64,000 nt of DNA from Chlorella sorokiniana (lineage: Eukaryota; Chlorophyta; Trebouxiophyceae; Chlorellales; Chlorellaceae). Shown here piece after piece: positions 1 to 10,511 of the stretch. The stretch's first letter is position 1; every line of letters starts with the position of its first letter. The notes beneath the pieces are model-generated. The model worked only from the letters and a program-made list of their open reading frames with translations. It did not search any database and was not told where the DNA came from. Both the position numbers and the translations under genes were made by a program. The stretch is taken from assembly GCA_025917655.1 (NCBI GenBank), contig CP084613.1, positions 3,226,001-3,290,000 of the forward strand, given 5' to 3'.

Positions 1-3000
1 TGTGTATGTGTCTGTGTGTAGAGGGGAGCTGTGGCGCTTCAGCAAGACGAGGTGGCTAGCGGTGGAGACGGCAGTGACAGGGGTCGCAGGCACCCAAAGC
101 AGGCAAAGCAGCCAAAAGCTGTGGCTGGGCTGCACCCACCTTTGCGCTTGGAAGCGGACCTGGGCTTGGCTGCACCCGCCGCTGCCGCCTCCCGGCCTGC
201 TGCCCGCCCAGCTGGCCCGGGAGCGCGCCGCTGTGGCTGCCACGCCGTCGGTGGCGGCGCTGGCGGCGAAGCCCACCTGGCTCCTGACCTGCAGGGCGGG
301 CGCGCTGGGCTGCTGCGCCGCCGTGGACGTGGGCGGCTGCTGCTCGGCGGCGGCGGCCGCGCTGCCGGCGGCGCCAAAGGCGGGGACCAGGCTGGAGCTG
401 GGCGGGGAGCAGCCCAGCAGGCTGCTGCCGCCATCAGCGAGCCCTTCGCCATGCTCAGCCGCCGCATCTGCCCCGCCTTCGGCAGCCGCACCCGCAGCCC
501 TGGCAGCGCCCTTCTTGCCGCGGCTCCTGCCCGCCTTGCCGCCGCTGGGGGGCTGCAGCGGCTGCTGCCGCGGCCCCGCCCTTGCCAGCGCTGGCTGGGG
601 CGGCGCCGGCGCTTGCGCCTGCCTCGCCCTCCCTGCCAGCGGTCGCCGCCCGCAGTATGGCGTGCACATCCGCCACCGCTGCACCGCCCTCCAGAGCCGC
701 TGCCGCCGACTGGATGACGGGGCGCTGCAGCACCTTTGCAGCCTGCTGCGGGTCCAGCGGCGCCCCGCCGCCGCCCTCGCCTCCAGCTGCTCAATCTGCT
801 GCAGCTTCTTGTGCAGCGTGCGCAGCAGGCGCTGCGCCGCCGCCTCCGCCACAGACTGCGAGCGGTCGCGGAAGGACGATGGGCCGGGGGCAGGCGGCAG
901 CAGCGGCCAGCCCGCTCCGCACCCCGCCGCCGTTTCGACGTCGCCGTCGTCGTCGCCGAGACGCGCGGCCGCCGCCGTTGGCCGCCGGCCGGCCTGCAGC
1001 ACGCTGCCCAAGCGGGAGGGCGCAAGTTCCGTCGCACCATCGCAACCACGTCAGCATCAGCTGCCTCTGCCTGCGACTCTGCATCCCGCCGCTCCGCCGG
1101 TCCCACTGCTGCGGCAGCGGCGCCAGCGCCGCCGCCCGCCCCCGCCAGGCGCCCCTGAACAGGCGCTCCAGCTCGGCCAGCAGGTGGGGCGGCAGCTGCT
1201 CAAAGGCGCCCCCGCCTCCAGCAGCACAGCATCCAGGTTGCAGGCGGCCACCGCCAGGCAGTAGGCGCGCAGCAGCTCCGCGCCCGCCACGTCAGCATAC
1301 TCCAGCACCTGGGAGGAAAGCGCGGGGTGTGGGTGGGGTGGGTGGGTTGGGGGGGGTGGGAGCGAGAGGTTTGATAGAGGCTGAAGAGCCTTGAGCAGGG
1401 CAGCAACAGCACAGGGCAGGAGCTTGCGGCGGCGGCGGCAGCCCGGGTGGCGCTGCGGCGGCGCGGCCCAGCTGCAGGCTTGCCTGCAGGCAGGTGCGGG
1501 GTCCACCAGGCGGCGAGCCACCTCCTCCTCACAGATGCGCTGCAGCGACGGCACGCCGACGGAGCCGGGGCGGCGGCGCCCGAGCGCAGCCCGGCCGCAC
1601 CGGCGAGGCGCGCCCGGGGCTGGGGCTGTGCGCTGGGCTGGCTGCCCAGCCTGCAGCGTACGCCTCGGCCGCTGGCTCGCCGCGCGGCGTGCCCAGCAGC
1701 AGGCCAGCCTCCTCCCCGCCGTCCGCCGCCGCCAGCAGCCAGGCGTCCTCTTCCGCAGCCGTGGCGCCCGCAGCGGCGGGGCGCAGGGCGGGGGCAGCCG
1801 CCGCCTGCAGCCAGGGCACCGCAGCCATGCCCTCCAGCTGTGCCGCCGACCAGCGCTGCACCGCCAGAGAGTGCTTCTCGCCCACCGCCACCGCCACCGC
1901 ACGCTTCAGCCCCTCCACCCTGCAGGCACGGAAGGACAGGGAGGTGTTGTGTGGCGCGGGGCCCACAGACGCTGCCCGGTTGGCAACTGAGCAGCCGTTC
2001 TGGGCCTGCAAACCGCGGGCGCACCTCTCGGGCAGGATCCTCTCAAAGGTGTCGCTGGCGCGGCTGGGGCGGCTGCCCGACCCGGCTGACAGCTCCACGC
2101 CACGCCCCGCGCTGCCAGCGCCCAGGCTGGCACCCAGCGGGGCGGAGGCGGAGGGGAGGTGCCCAGGAGGGAGGCGCCGGCGCCGGCGCCGCCGCTCGCC
2201 GCCTCCCGCTCCCTCGCAAACCGCTCGGCAAAGGAGGCGGGGCGGCGGTGGAGCGAGCCCGCCGAGCCGCCGCCGTCGGCGCCGTAGCTGCCGCCCAGCG
2301 GGGGCTCGCCGCTGCCCGGGCGGCGCGGGTGGCACCGGGGGCGGGGGATGGGGCGCGCCCGCGTGGCGGAGCCTGCGCCCGGCTTCTTGCTGCCGCTGCC
2401 CGGCTGGCGCCCCTCCGCCGGGAAGTAGTCGGAGCGGCCCTCCCACATGAACACGTCGCCCTCGTCGCTGACGGCGGCGGTGCGGTACTTGCCTGCGGTG
2501 CGGGCGGCGACGAGGCACCCAAGCAGCGGTCACAGCCAGGCTGGGGGCGACTGGCAGGCGCTACGCCACGCGCTGCGCCTGCGGGGCCGTCGTGCCTGCG
2601 GAGCGGGTGCATGCAGCGACGGGCGCCGCCCACCTGCGGCAACGGAGACGACGCGCTTGCCCGCCAGCGCCCCCACCTCCTGCACCTGCAGGGTTGGGTC
2701 CGCGCTGCGCCAGCACAACACCACCCCCGCCGCCGTCAGCGCACACGAGTGGGCGGCCCCCGCGCAGACGGCGGCGGCGGCGGGACGCGACACGTCGGCG
2801 TGCCCGCGGTGGAAGGAGATGGCGGCGCCGTGGGCGGCGGCCGCGTCGCGCGCCCCCGCCAGCTGCACGCGGCGGGCGACACGCCGCGGTGGCCCCAGCT
2901 GTACACCTCGCCGCTGTCTGTGAGCACCAGGGTGTGGCGCTTGGCGGCCGCGGCGGCCACCAGCCGCTTGCCCCGCATCGCCTCCACCAGGCGCGGGGCG

Positions 3001-4771
3001 GCACTGGAGGCGGAGTCGCTGGTGCCGTAGCCCAGCTGCGGGGGGTGTTGGGGGAGGGGATGGGTGTGCGTGGAGGGGGCAGGGCTTGGGGTGGGTGTGG
3101 GGTGGGTGGGGGTGGGGGGATGCTGGTGCACGTGTGAATGGAGCCCTGAACCCGGCCAACCAGGTTCTTGACAGCTGCACTGCCACATCTTGGCCCCCTC
3201 CACACACACAAGCCCACCTGCCCCAGCGCGTTGGAGCCCCAAGTGAAGACGTCGCCGCCCGCCGTCACAGCCACGCTGTGCTTGTTGGCGGCCGCCACCG
3301 CCACCACGCGCGCCCGCAGGCCGGCCACGCGCCGCGGCGTGGGCTGGCTGTCGGTGGCGTAGCCCAGCTGGCCGTGCCGGTTGCTGCCCATGGAGAACAC
3401 CTCGCCAGCCGCGGTGCACAGCAGGGTGTGGTGCTTGCCGGCGGCCACCGCCGCCACCTGCCGCCGCCCCAGCCCCGCCACGAGCAGCGGCGTGATGACG
3501 GCGCCCTCCCGAGTGGATCTGGGCATCCGGATGGCCTGCAGGGGTGGTGGCGGTGGTGCGGTGAGACCACCAGCCACCGCTGGACGACCGATGGCTGGCT
3601 ACTGCACCCACCCCTTGAATCGGGCCAGCATGAGAGCCCTGCAGAACGCCAGCAGGCACCTCCACCGCCTCACCCAGGCGCCCGCCGCGGCCCCAGCCCC
3701 AGGTCAGCAGGCGCCCGTCGGCGGTGACGGCGGCCGAGTGGAACTTGGCGGCCGCCACCGCCGCCACCTGCTGGTCGTGCAGGCCCTCCAGGCGGGCGGG
3801 GTGCTCCTGCAGGTCGGTGGAGCCTGTGCCCAGGGTGTAGTTGCTGCCGTTGCCTGCGTTGAATAGATCGGGGAAGGGAAGGCAGAGCCCGCGTGGTGGC
3901 GTTTTCAGTGTGCAGGGGCGCGCTGAGCAGGCGCAGGAAGCGACATTGTACCGGCACTCTGCAGCAGCAGCATGGCGTGCGATTGAGGCTGGCTGGCGGC
4001 AGGCCAGCCAGGGGACGCAGCGCGGCTGGGACTCCTCCAAGCGGCCGCCAGCCACAGCAGCGCGGCGGCGGCGCCCGAGCGCACCCCAGCTGAACACGTC
4101 GCCGCTGCCCCTGGATCCAGGTACTCCTTCAGCTCAGCGGACAGCAGGTCCAGCGGCGTGCGGCCGCGCCAGTCGGGCAGCGCCAGGCTGGCGTCGGCGC
4201 GCAGCAGCGCCGCCGCGATGCGCAGCTGGCCGCCGTACAGCGCGCGGTGCAGCGCCGACCAGCCGCTCTCGCCGTCCGGGCGTTGGGGTCGGCGCCCGCC
4301 TCCAGCAGCGCCTCCACCATGCCCAGGTGGTTGCGCCACACCTGCAGCGGGGGTGAGCAGGCCGCCGATGGGGGCCGAGCGGAAGGTGTGCCAACGCAGC
4401 ATGCGGCGCACCAAACGCAGCATGCTGACAGCATCCCTCGGCCCTTGGGAGCACTTGGTAAGCGCTCACCGCCAGACCCAGCGCATTGACGCCAGAGGTG
4501 CCCAACCTGCCAAATGGTAGGGCGAGGTAGGGCGAGCAGAGTGAGGTTTTGAAAGCGAGGGTGGCATACGAGTTGCGGCGCAGCGGCGGTTGCCACCTCA
4601 CGCGTGCCGCTGGACTTGGCGGTTGCCCACCGAGCGCCACCTTCGGGCACCGCTGATCATGCCTTTCAGCACTCACTTGTCCACCTCGGCCTGCACAGCT
4701 GCCGCCTGAAGCAGGGCCCGCACTGGTTCCTCGGCGCAGTGCCGCACAGCGGCCTGCAGACTCTCTGCCAT
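1..4771 (-). CDS. Ankyrin-RCC1-BTB protein (IBtk-like), 3' end near or beyond window edge
   Basis: Read on the minus strand, the first exon starts at the ATG at 4771 (MAESLQAAVRHCAEEP) and splices with good GT-AG sites into VDKLGTSGVNALGLA. The exon around 4350-4110 carries ankyrin repeats (HLGMVEALLEAGADPN, WSALHRALYGGQLRIAAALL, LPDWRGRTPLDLL). From about 4100 to 1900 there are RCC1 beta-propeller repeats, each with a GxVxxWG-type strand (GEVFSMGSNRHGQLGY, GDVFTWGSNALGQ, GEVYSWG, GDVFMWEG). Around 1310-1200 a BTB/BACK-like segment reads VLEYADVAGAELLRAYCLAV. This order matches plant and animal ankyrin-RCC1-BTB proteins related to inhibitor of Bruton tyrosine kinase, which act as Cullin-3 adaptors; that role is inferred. 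The C-terminal part (1100-1) is low-complexity Ala/Arg-rich and its frame is unclear. A one-base frame break lies in the ankyrin exon near 4276-4280. Introns near 1320-1370 and 3030-3125 are very G-rich on the plus strand. Confidence 0.75.
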
Positions 4772-5277
4772 GGATTACTGGCTCTTCAAAATATCCGCTG
4801 AAGACTTTGAAAAAACTCCATGGCGCCCAAGTGGGGTTTGAGGGCCGTGGGCCCCTGTTTCCACTGTCCCACTGACCGATAGGCTCCTTGTGTATGGCAG
4901 GCTGTCGCCTGCAAGTGTCGGTTTAAGGAAATGGCTCGAGGAGCGCGTTACGCGGGCAGGTACAGCTCAGCAGGCCTTGCCTCAGGTGCCGAGCCCCAGG
5001 TCTTCTAGCAGGGCAGAATGTCTGTCGAACGTACAGCCGATCCATCTGGTGCAGTCTTGAGCCGCTGACGAAAGGCCTCCGTCACAACCTTGCCAGACTC
5101 GTGTGCTGGTCTGCGACGCAGTGGAGCTGCAGCAGCTTGGCGCTGCGGATCACCTGCCAGGCAGCGCAATGGCGGCCCAGGTTCGCTCTACACCAGTGTT
5201 TGACTCTCACGCGGGGTCGTTCCCCAGCGTGTACACACCGCCTGTGCTTGCTGGCTGATCCCACACCCGTGCATGTC
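4772..5277. promoter_or_regulatory. Divergent intergenic region between ankyrin-RCC1 gene and SNARE gene
   Basis: About 500 bp separate the start codons of the leftward ankyrin-RCC1 gene and the rightward SNARE gene, so this must hold both promoters and 5' UTRs. It is less GC-rich than the flanking coding sequence. I see no convincing TATA box and no further open reading frame with a recognisable product. Confidence 0.5.
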
Positions 5278-6258
5278 ATGGCGGACCTTCTGCAGGGCGG
5301 CAGGGAGTTGGGACGGATGCCCAACGGCGGGGGCCCAGCCAACGGCGGCGACGCAGCGGCAGCCGCCAACGCGGAGCTCAAGGGCATTCAGTTCAGAGCC
5401 GTTACTGCATTCAACCGTCTGCGTGATGACGTAGGGCGGCTGGGCAGCGCTGCTGACACAGTGGACCTGCGGCGGCGGATCGCGGATGGCGGGCAGCGGT
5501 TCAAGGCGCTGGCGCAAGAGTTCCGGCAGAAGGTGGCTGCCCACCCGGCTCGCGACAGCAGCGCTGCCCAGAAGCTCCTCCGCGACTTCCAGGGCCTGCT
5601 CAAAAGCTCTGAACGACTGATGGAGACGGCGCGGGCCAAGGAGGCGGCCAGCCTGCCGCGTCAGCCCGGCGGCGCCGCTGCGTCCGCCGCGGCAGCGCAG
5701 CAAGAGCAGCAGTCGGCGGCGGAGCGCGAGGCGGCGGAGCGGCAGGCGCTGCTGGAGGCTCAGCGCAAGCAGGAGCTGCTGGCGGTCGAGAACCAGCTGC
5801 AGTTCAACGAGGCGGTGATTGAGGAGCGGGACCACGCCATCATCGAGATCTCGGGCCAGATCGGGAGGTGCGCCTGCCGGCACGCCTGCGCTGGCTCGCT
5901 GCCGGCAGGCAACGGCGGCCCTGCATCCCTGCCCTGCCGCTCGTGCATCCACCTGCAGGTGCCACAGCTGGGCTGACATCAGCCGCGTCACCTGGCCCCC
6001 CGCCTCCCGCCCGTGCCCCCCGCCTCCCGCCGCAGGTGCACCAGATCTTCCAGGACTTGGCTGTGCTGGTGAACGACCAGGGGAGCAGCTGGACGACATC
6101 GAGGCCAACATCACGCGGGCGGCGGAGCGCGCGGGGACGCCAGCGTGCAGATATCGCGCGCGGAGCGCTCGCAGCGCTCGGCCCGCAACCGCTGGTGCTT
6201 CCTGCTCATGCTCACTGCCGTGGTGCTGTTCATCTTGGTGCTCATCATACTGGCGTAG
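5278..6258 (+). CDS. Qa-SNARE (syntaxin, SYP2/Pep12-like)
   Basis: This is a target-membrane SNARE that would drive vesicle fusion in the endomembrane system. Exon 1 (5278-5867) begins MADLLQGGRELGRMPNGG and encodes an N-terminal helical bundle (IQFRAVTAFNRLRDDVGRL, then a Q/E-rich linker). Exon 2 (6036-6258) holds the SNARE helix with the zero-layer glutamine in LAVLVNDQG, then a hydrophobic tail anchor (WCFLLMLTAVVLFILVLIILA) at the extreme C terminus. Three one-base losses in G runs (5863-5865, 6081-6083, 6133-6136) break the frame. Restoring one base at each closes both exons at 272 codons including the stop, the normal size for a syntaxin. The final TAG is at 6256-6258. Assignment to the prevacuolar SYP2 type rather than another Qa class is tentative. 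Confidence 0.85.
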
Positions 6259-6524
6259 CACAGCGGCTGGCTCCGCTGCCAGGGCCCGCCCTGCCCCGCA
6301 CAACTGGCTGAACTGTGGCGGCAGCCTGTGCCCCATGCAATCGGCCCTGCTTGCCTCTGTCCTGCGCTCATCTCTGGCCCTGTACCTCCCGCATGTGTGC
6401 TCTTTGTCAGCCTTTTATTGTTTCGCCACCATGTGTACTGTATGCCGTGCACAAGCGTCCCCCGCTCGGCTCTCCTCTCTCGCTTTTGCTGTGCTCCCCA
6501 CATCCCTTGCTGCAATGCTTGCAA

Positions 6525-6529
6525 TGTAA
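6525..6529 (+). terminator. Putative polyadenylation signal TGTAA for the SNARE gene
   Basis: TGTAA is the usual poly(A) signal in chlorophyte green algae. This copy lies 267 bp after the SNARE stop codon and only 5 bp from the end of the convergent RimM coding sequence, so the two 3' ends overlap. Confidence 0.45.
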
Positions 6530-6533
6530 ATCT

Positions 6534-7992
6534 TCACACTGCCATTGTGCCGCACAGAGCCAGCGCGAGACCCTCCGCTTCACTCCTCGCCGCTGGTTCC
6601 CTCCGTGCTTGCCGTGTCGCCGCCCTCCTCACCGCGCGCACGCGGCCGCTGCCGCCGCCGGTCGCGCCGCCCCCGGTTTCGCGCCGCGCCCGCCGCATGC
6701 TGGAGGGCGCCGCCAGCTCCAGCAGGCCTGGCGGCGGCGTGACCTCCATGCGCCCCCCTCCAGGTCCACCACCGGCACCAGGGCCTTTGCAAACGGCAGG
6801 AACACGTGGTGCGGCGGCAGCTCCCCCTCCCCCTCCGCTGGGCTGCCGCCGCTGCCGTCCTCATCGCCGCTGCTGCCGCTGTCCTCCCCGCTGCCCTGCA
6901 GCGCGCCCGCCGCTGCCAGGCGCTGCAGCTGGGCGTGCGCCAGCTGGATGCGCATGACGTCGTGGGTGCCGGTGCCGTCAAACACGTCGGCCACGCGCCC
7001 CACCTCCTCGCCGCTGGACTGCAGGAACACGCGGAGGCCCACCAGGTCCTACAGGGAGGGGGGGGCGGGAGCGGTGCACATGACATCCCGTTAGCAAGCC
7101 AGGGCAGCAAGAGAGGAGGGGGCCGCGTTCGCTACATGCACAGAGGTTTGTGGGGGCGTCACCGTCACGTAAAACTCGTCCTCGTCCTCCAGTGCCGGCC
7201 GCGCGGCGGCGGGAACCAGCAGCGTGTGGCCCCGCAGCAGCGCCGCCTCCTCGGGGCTGTCCACGTCCTCCAGCTTGACCAGCCACACCTGTTCGCGGCA
7301 GGAAGCAAGGCGAGGGAGGAATCCTTAAAAAGAGCAGGGGAGGAGGCTGCAGGGGGTGCTGCTCACGTGTGGTGCACACCACGCCGTGCGCGCGTTCAGC
7401 AGGCTGCTTACAGCACAGCCCACCTCGTTGCCCTTGCTGATCATGCTGCGGCCCCACTCCAGCTCCACCTCGGCGGGCGGCGAGGCCTGCCGCCGCCCAA
7501 TCTTGGGTGCCGGCGACTGCAGCCACCTGCAGTGACAGCGCACGTGCCAAGCACTTGCTTGAGCACCTTGTCTTGGATTTTGCTGATGCAGCTGCTTGCT
7601 AGTCCAGGGATGCAGGCGCTGTGCTCGGCTTTGGAGTCGCACCTAGGCCCCGGCGTGCCCAACCGGTCTTCAGGAAAGTCGGTGAGTGGCTGCACCTTCA
7701 TCTCGCCACGCACGCCGTGTGGCGGCCCAATCCTGCCCACCTCCACCCACTCCTCCTCATCCGTGCTGACTGCTACTGCTGCCTCGCTCTGCTGATCAGC
7801 CGCCGAGCGAGTGAGCAACGTCGACGGATGGTGCTGCCGTCGGTCTGCCGCCAACGAGGGCCCGCAAAGGTGAGCGCCTGTTCCAGGTGCTGCACGTAAA
7901 TATGTTCCCCCTGTCGTCAGACAATGCAACCCTGTGCAGCGGACGCTACCACTGGCTGCGCCAGTGTGGTGTGTTGAAAAGGAGCAGTGCAT
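6534..7992 (-). CDS. RIMM: Plastid 16S rRNA processing factor RimM
   Basis: RimM helps 30S ribosome assembly. Four exons (7992-7643, 7526-7424, 7288-7163, 7048-6534) join with intact GT-AG sites. The N-terminal RimM barrel begins VEVGRIGPPHGVRGEMKVQP, followed by DFPEDRLGTPGPRW across intron 1, then VWLVKLEDVDSPEEAALLRG, and the PRC-barrel part DLVGLRVFLQSSGEEVGRVADV through ALVPVVDLEG and MEVTPPPGLLEL. About 68 residues before the first core strand are Ser/Thr/Ala-rich and suit an organelle-targeting peptide. An acidic insert (GSGEDSGSSGDEDGSGG) interrupts the PRC barrel, and a basic tail extends beyond the family's usual end. A one-base frame break lies in the C run 6753-6758. With one base restored the exons close at 365 codons. 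Plastid rather than mitochondrial location is inferred. Confidence 0.85.
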
Positions 7993-8222
7993 CGGCTCTC
8001 AAGACTGCTCGGATGACAAATGTGAGGGCTGTAAATGATGGCCTGACAAAATAGCATATAACGGAGTGAGGTACAAGGAAGCATTCGGCTTCCAGCCTGT
8101 GTTTCGTTGTCCATGCGCCCTGGAGAGGTGTGCTGCACATTTACTCTCCTTGCAATAACATTTATACAGATAGCAGCTTGGTTTGCGACACCAGCACTCC
8201 TGGCTTCTTGCACACGACCAAT
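7993..8222. promoter_or_regulatory. Short divergent promoter region RimM / RRP7
   Basis: Only 230 bp separate the proposed RimM start (7992, minus) from the RRP7 start (8223, plus). The stretch is clearly more AT-rich than its surroundings, as expected for a bidirectional promoter. Two ribosome-biogenesis genes share it, which would suit co-regulation, but no specific motif is evident. Confidence 0.4.
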
Positions 8223-9333
8223 ATGAGCGAAGCAAGCACAAGCTACAAAGTTTTGCCTGTTCGGCTGCATGGACAAGGTCCTTCCAGGACAAGGTATCTA
8301 TATTTAAAGCCACATGCCTCGGCAGCCGACGGGCTGCCAAAGGACCGAGCAGTCTTTGTTACAGGCGTGCCTGTGACACTGGAGGGCACTGCCTTGGTAG
8401 AGCTTTTCGCCAAGTTTGGTGATATCGAGCGAGCGGCGCTGCACAGCACCCGGGTGTCGGCGGTGCTGCTCTACGCAGCGGCAGAGGGGCGAGACAAGCT
8501 GCTCAAGGCAGCCGCGAAAGGAGAGCCGATAGAGCTGCAGCTGAAGGAGCCCACTGGGGCATGCGGGTTGAAAGGTGATTCGTCTTGTGCAGATGCATTA
8601 GTTGCAAAGGCAGGGCCGACACACCAGGTGGCCCCCGTGATGTGGTCTGTACACAACTTGGAATGACCTGCTGTTGGCCCCTCCCCTCGTTCCATGCAGC
8701 TTGGGTTGAAGAGCACAAGGCTCTGAAGCCAGGGAACACTGAGCTTCAGCAGGCGTTGGACGAGTGGATGGAAGGGTGGGAGGCTGAGGAGGAGCGGCGG
8801 CGGGCCGAGGCACTGAAGGCACAGGAGGATGACGGATGGACGGTGGTGCAGCGGCACAAGGTCTGTTGGCGGGGTGGTGGCAGACGGGACAGCTACAAAG
8901 CGCTGCCCATGCCAGTCCACCCTGCTGCGTGTCTTGCTGACCCGACTGCGCTGGCCCTTGATGCAGGGCCGCAAGAAGAATGCCAGCGCGAGTGGAGTCA
9001 CAGTTGCTGGCGTGGCCAGTGCAGCGGCTCAGTCGCAGGCCGTCGCAAAGAAGGATGCCACACACGCCGACTTCTACAGGTTCCAGCAACGCGAGAAGCG
9101 ACGCAGCGGTGGGTTTCACTCGAAGCAGGCTAGGCGGTGCTTGCGTCTGTGATGAAGCCTGTTGGGACATTGAGCCACTGCGCGACCCCCACCCCCACCC
9201 CTCACACACCCACACGCTGCACTCCTCCTCACACGGCTCGTCTGCAGAGCTGCTGGATCTGCGGCAAAAGTTCGAGCAAGACAAGAAGCGGATTGCCGAG
9301 CTGCGCGCCTCGCGCAAGTGGCGATCATACTGA
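8223..9333 (+). CDS. RRP7: Ribosomal RNA-processing protein 7 (RRP7)
   Basis: RRP7 is a nucleolar factor of small-subunit (18S) rRNA maturation. Four exons (8223-8574, 8700-8860, 8967-9108, 9248-9333) give 246 residues with all phases closing and no frame break. The N-terminal part has an RRM-like fold: AVFVTGVPVTLEGTALVELF (RNP2-like) and GDIERAALHSTRVSAVLLY. The diagnostic C-terminal RRP7 domain reads ADFYRFQQREKRR, then across intron 3 ELLDLRQKFEQDKKRIAEL and ends RASRKWRSY just before TGA, as in yeast and animal homologues. The middle (ALDEWMEGWEAEEERRRAEAL) is a charged helix. The start at 8223 is the first in-frame ATG before the conserved region. Confidence 0.92.
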
Positions 9334-9572
9334 GAACGACGAGCTCTGAACAATGGCAAGGCAGACATTGTGTGTGTGATTTGATCAGTAAAAAATGGGT
9401 TTGATTGTCACTGGATAGGGAAGCTGCACGAGGAGGCATCAGAGGCCAGGCGCAGCTAGAGCAGGGTGAAAAGCGCGTCCACACACTGGGAGAGCAATTG
9501 GCAGCTTGGCAAGCATAGAAGGAAGAGAGCACGGCAGGACGATTGGAAAACTTGATGAGAGCAAGGTGATGG

Positions 9573-10088
9573 TCACTCAGGCAGCGGGCCAGCATTGACC
9601 TGTTGCTCAGCAGCATATGGCGACGCGGCGTCGGGGCACTGCACCTGAAGCTGGTCAGACCCTGCAGCCGGTGTGGCTGCAGGATGGCGATCTGCTTCTG
9701 CTGCATCTGCCTCTGCCTCTGCCTCTCCATCTGGCTGCGCCTGCGGTTGGCCAGCAGCACATGCCCGAGTTGCCTGCTCCTCTTCCTGCGCATCGGCGCC
9801 TAGCTCTGTGCCGCTCGTGCTTGCTGCAACCTGCTCTTCTTCATTACTGCTGCTCACGGGAAAAGAGCAATGTAGGCTGCCTTCGCCCATTTTCTCGCAA
9901 CACCGCTTCAAGCGGTCGATGGCCCAAGCACATGCTTTCTGCACCATGGGGAAGCCATGCCTTTAGCAGGTGGTGCAACACACTGTCGCCGCAGCCTTCT
10001 TTAGCATCAGACTCACCTCGTCATAGTGTGACTCTGCCAAGCAAGCCTGAACTGCACAGGCAGAGCGCCGGCACGCATTAGTTTCCAT
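9573..10088 (-). CDS. CMC4: Cx9C motif-containing protein 4-like (CMC4), long acidic C-terminal tail
   Basis: Two exons (10088-10017 and 9938-9573) joined by a GTGAGT donor encode 145 residues. The CHCH-type core is short: CRRSACAVQACLAESHYDE in exon 1, then KACAWAIDRLKRCCEKMGEG in exon 2, giving the paired cysteines of the Cmc4/DUF1903 family. These proteins are oxidised and trapped in the mitochondrial intermembrane space by Mia40. The family is normally about 70-80 residues and ends soon after the second cysteine pair; here about 95 further residues follow, rich in Glu, Ala, Gln and Pro (EAEAEADAAEADRHP). An in-frame upstream ATG at 10103 (MPVLG) is an alternative start. The fold assignment is firm; the function of the tail is unknown. 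Confidence 0.75.
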
Positions 10089-10511
10089 GCCGAGGACGGG
10101 CATACCCCCGCTGCCCAGCGGGCAAGTGCCGCCAGAGCGGGTCCACGAGTTGCGCCTCTTGTTCCTGACGGCGCTGGGCGAGCAGCAATGCAATTGGTTC
10201 CTCTGCTTCCCAAAGATACAGCTGTGGCGGGGAGCACCAGCAGAGAGCGGGGGCGCCGTGCAGGGGGATTGATGCTGCCGGTGAATGCAAATTCAAGCGA
10301 TTTGTTTGCCTTTAAAGGTTGTTTCAGATAATTCTTTCGCTTGCCGCGGCTTGAACCCTTCACCTGCCATGTCACTGCCCTGCTGTTCACAACCGTGCGC
10401 CGCTTGTTAGAGTTGCAGATCGCCGACACTTTGTGGCGGTGATCGAAGTCTGTCTATGCGTGTCGGAAGACAGCCGGACTTCTGTTCACAAGCGGCAGCT
10501 TGAGAGAATTC

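Noticed and set aside
2-1264. 420-codon plus-strand open frame at the left edge
   Set aside because: It is antisense to the ankyrin-RCC1-BTB gene and is Ala/Pro/Arg/Ser-rich, the usual shadow of a GC-rich gene.
1447-3030. 527-codon plus-strand open frame
   Set aside because: It runs opposite to the RCC1 repeats, which are clearly coding on the minus strand.
5188-6336. 382-codon minus-strand frame opposite the SNARE gene
   Set aside because: Leu/Arg/Ala-rich shadow of the SNARE exons; the SNARE frame has a transmembrane tail and SNARE motif.
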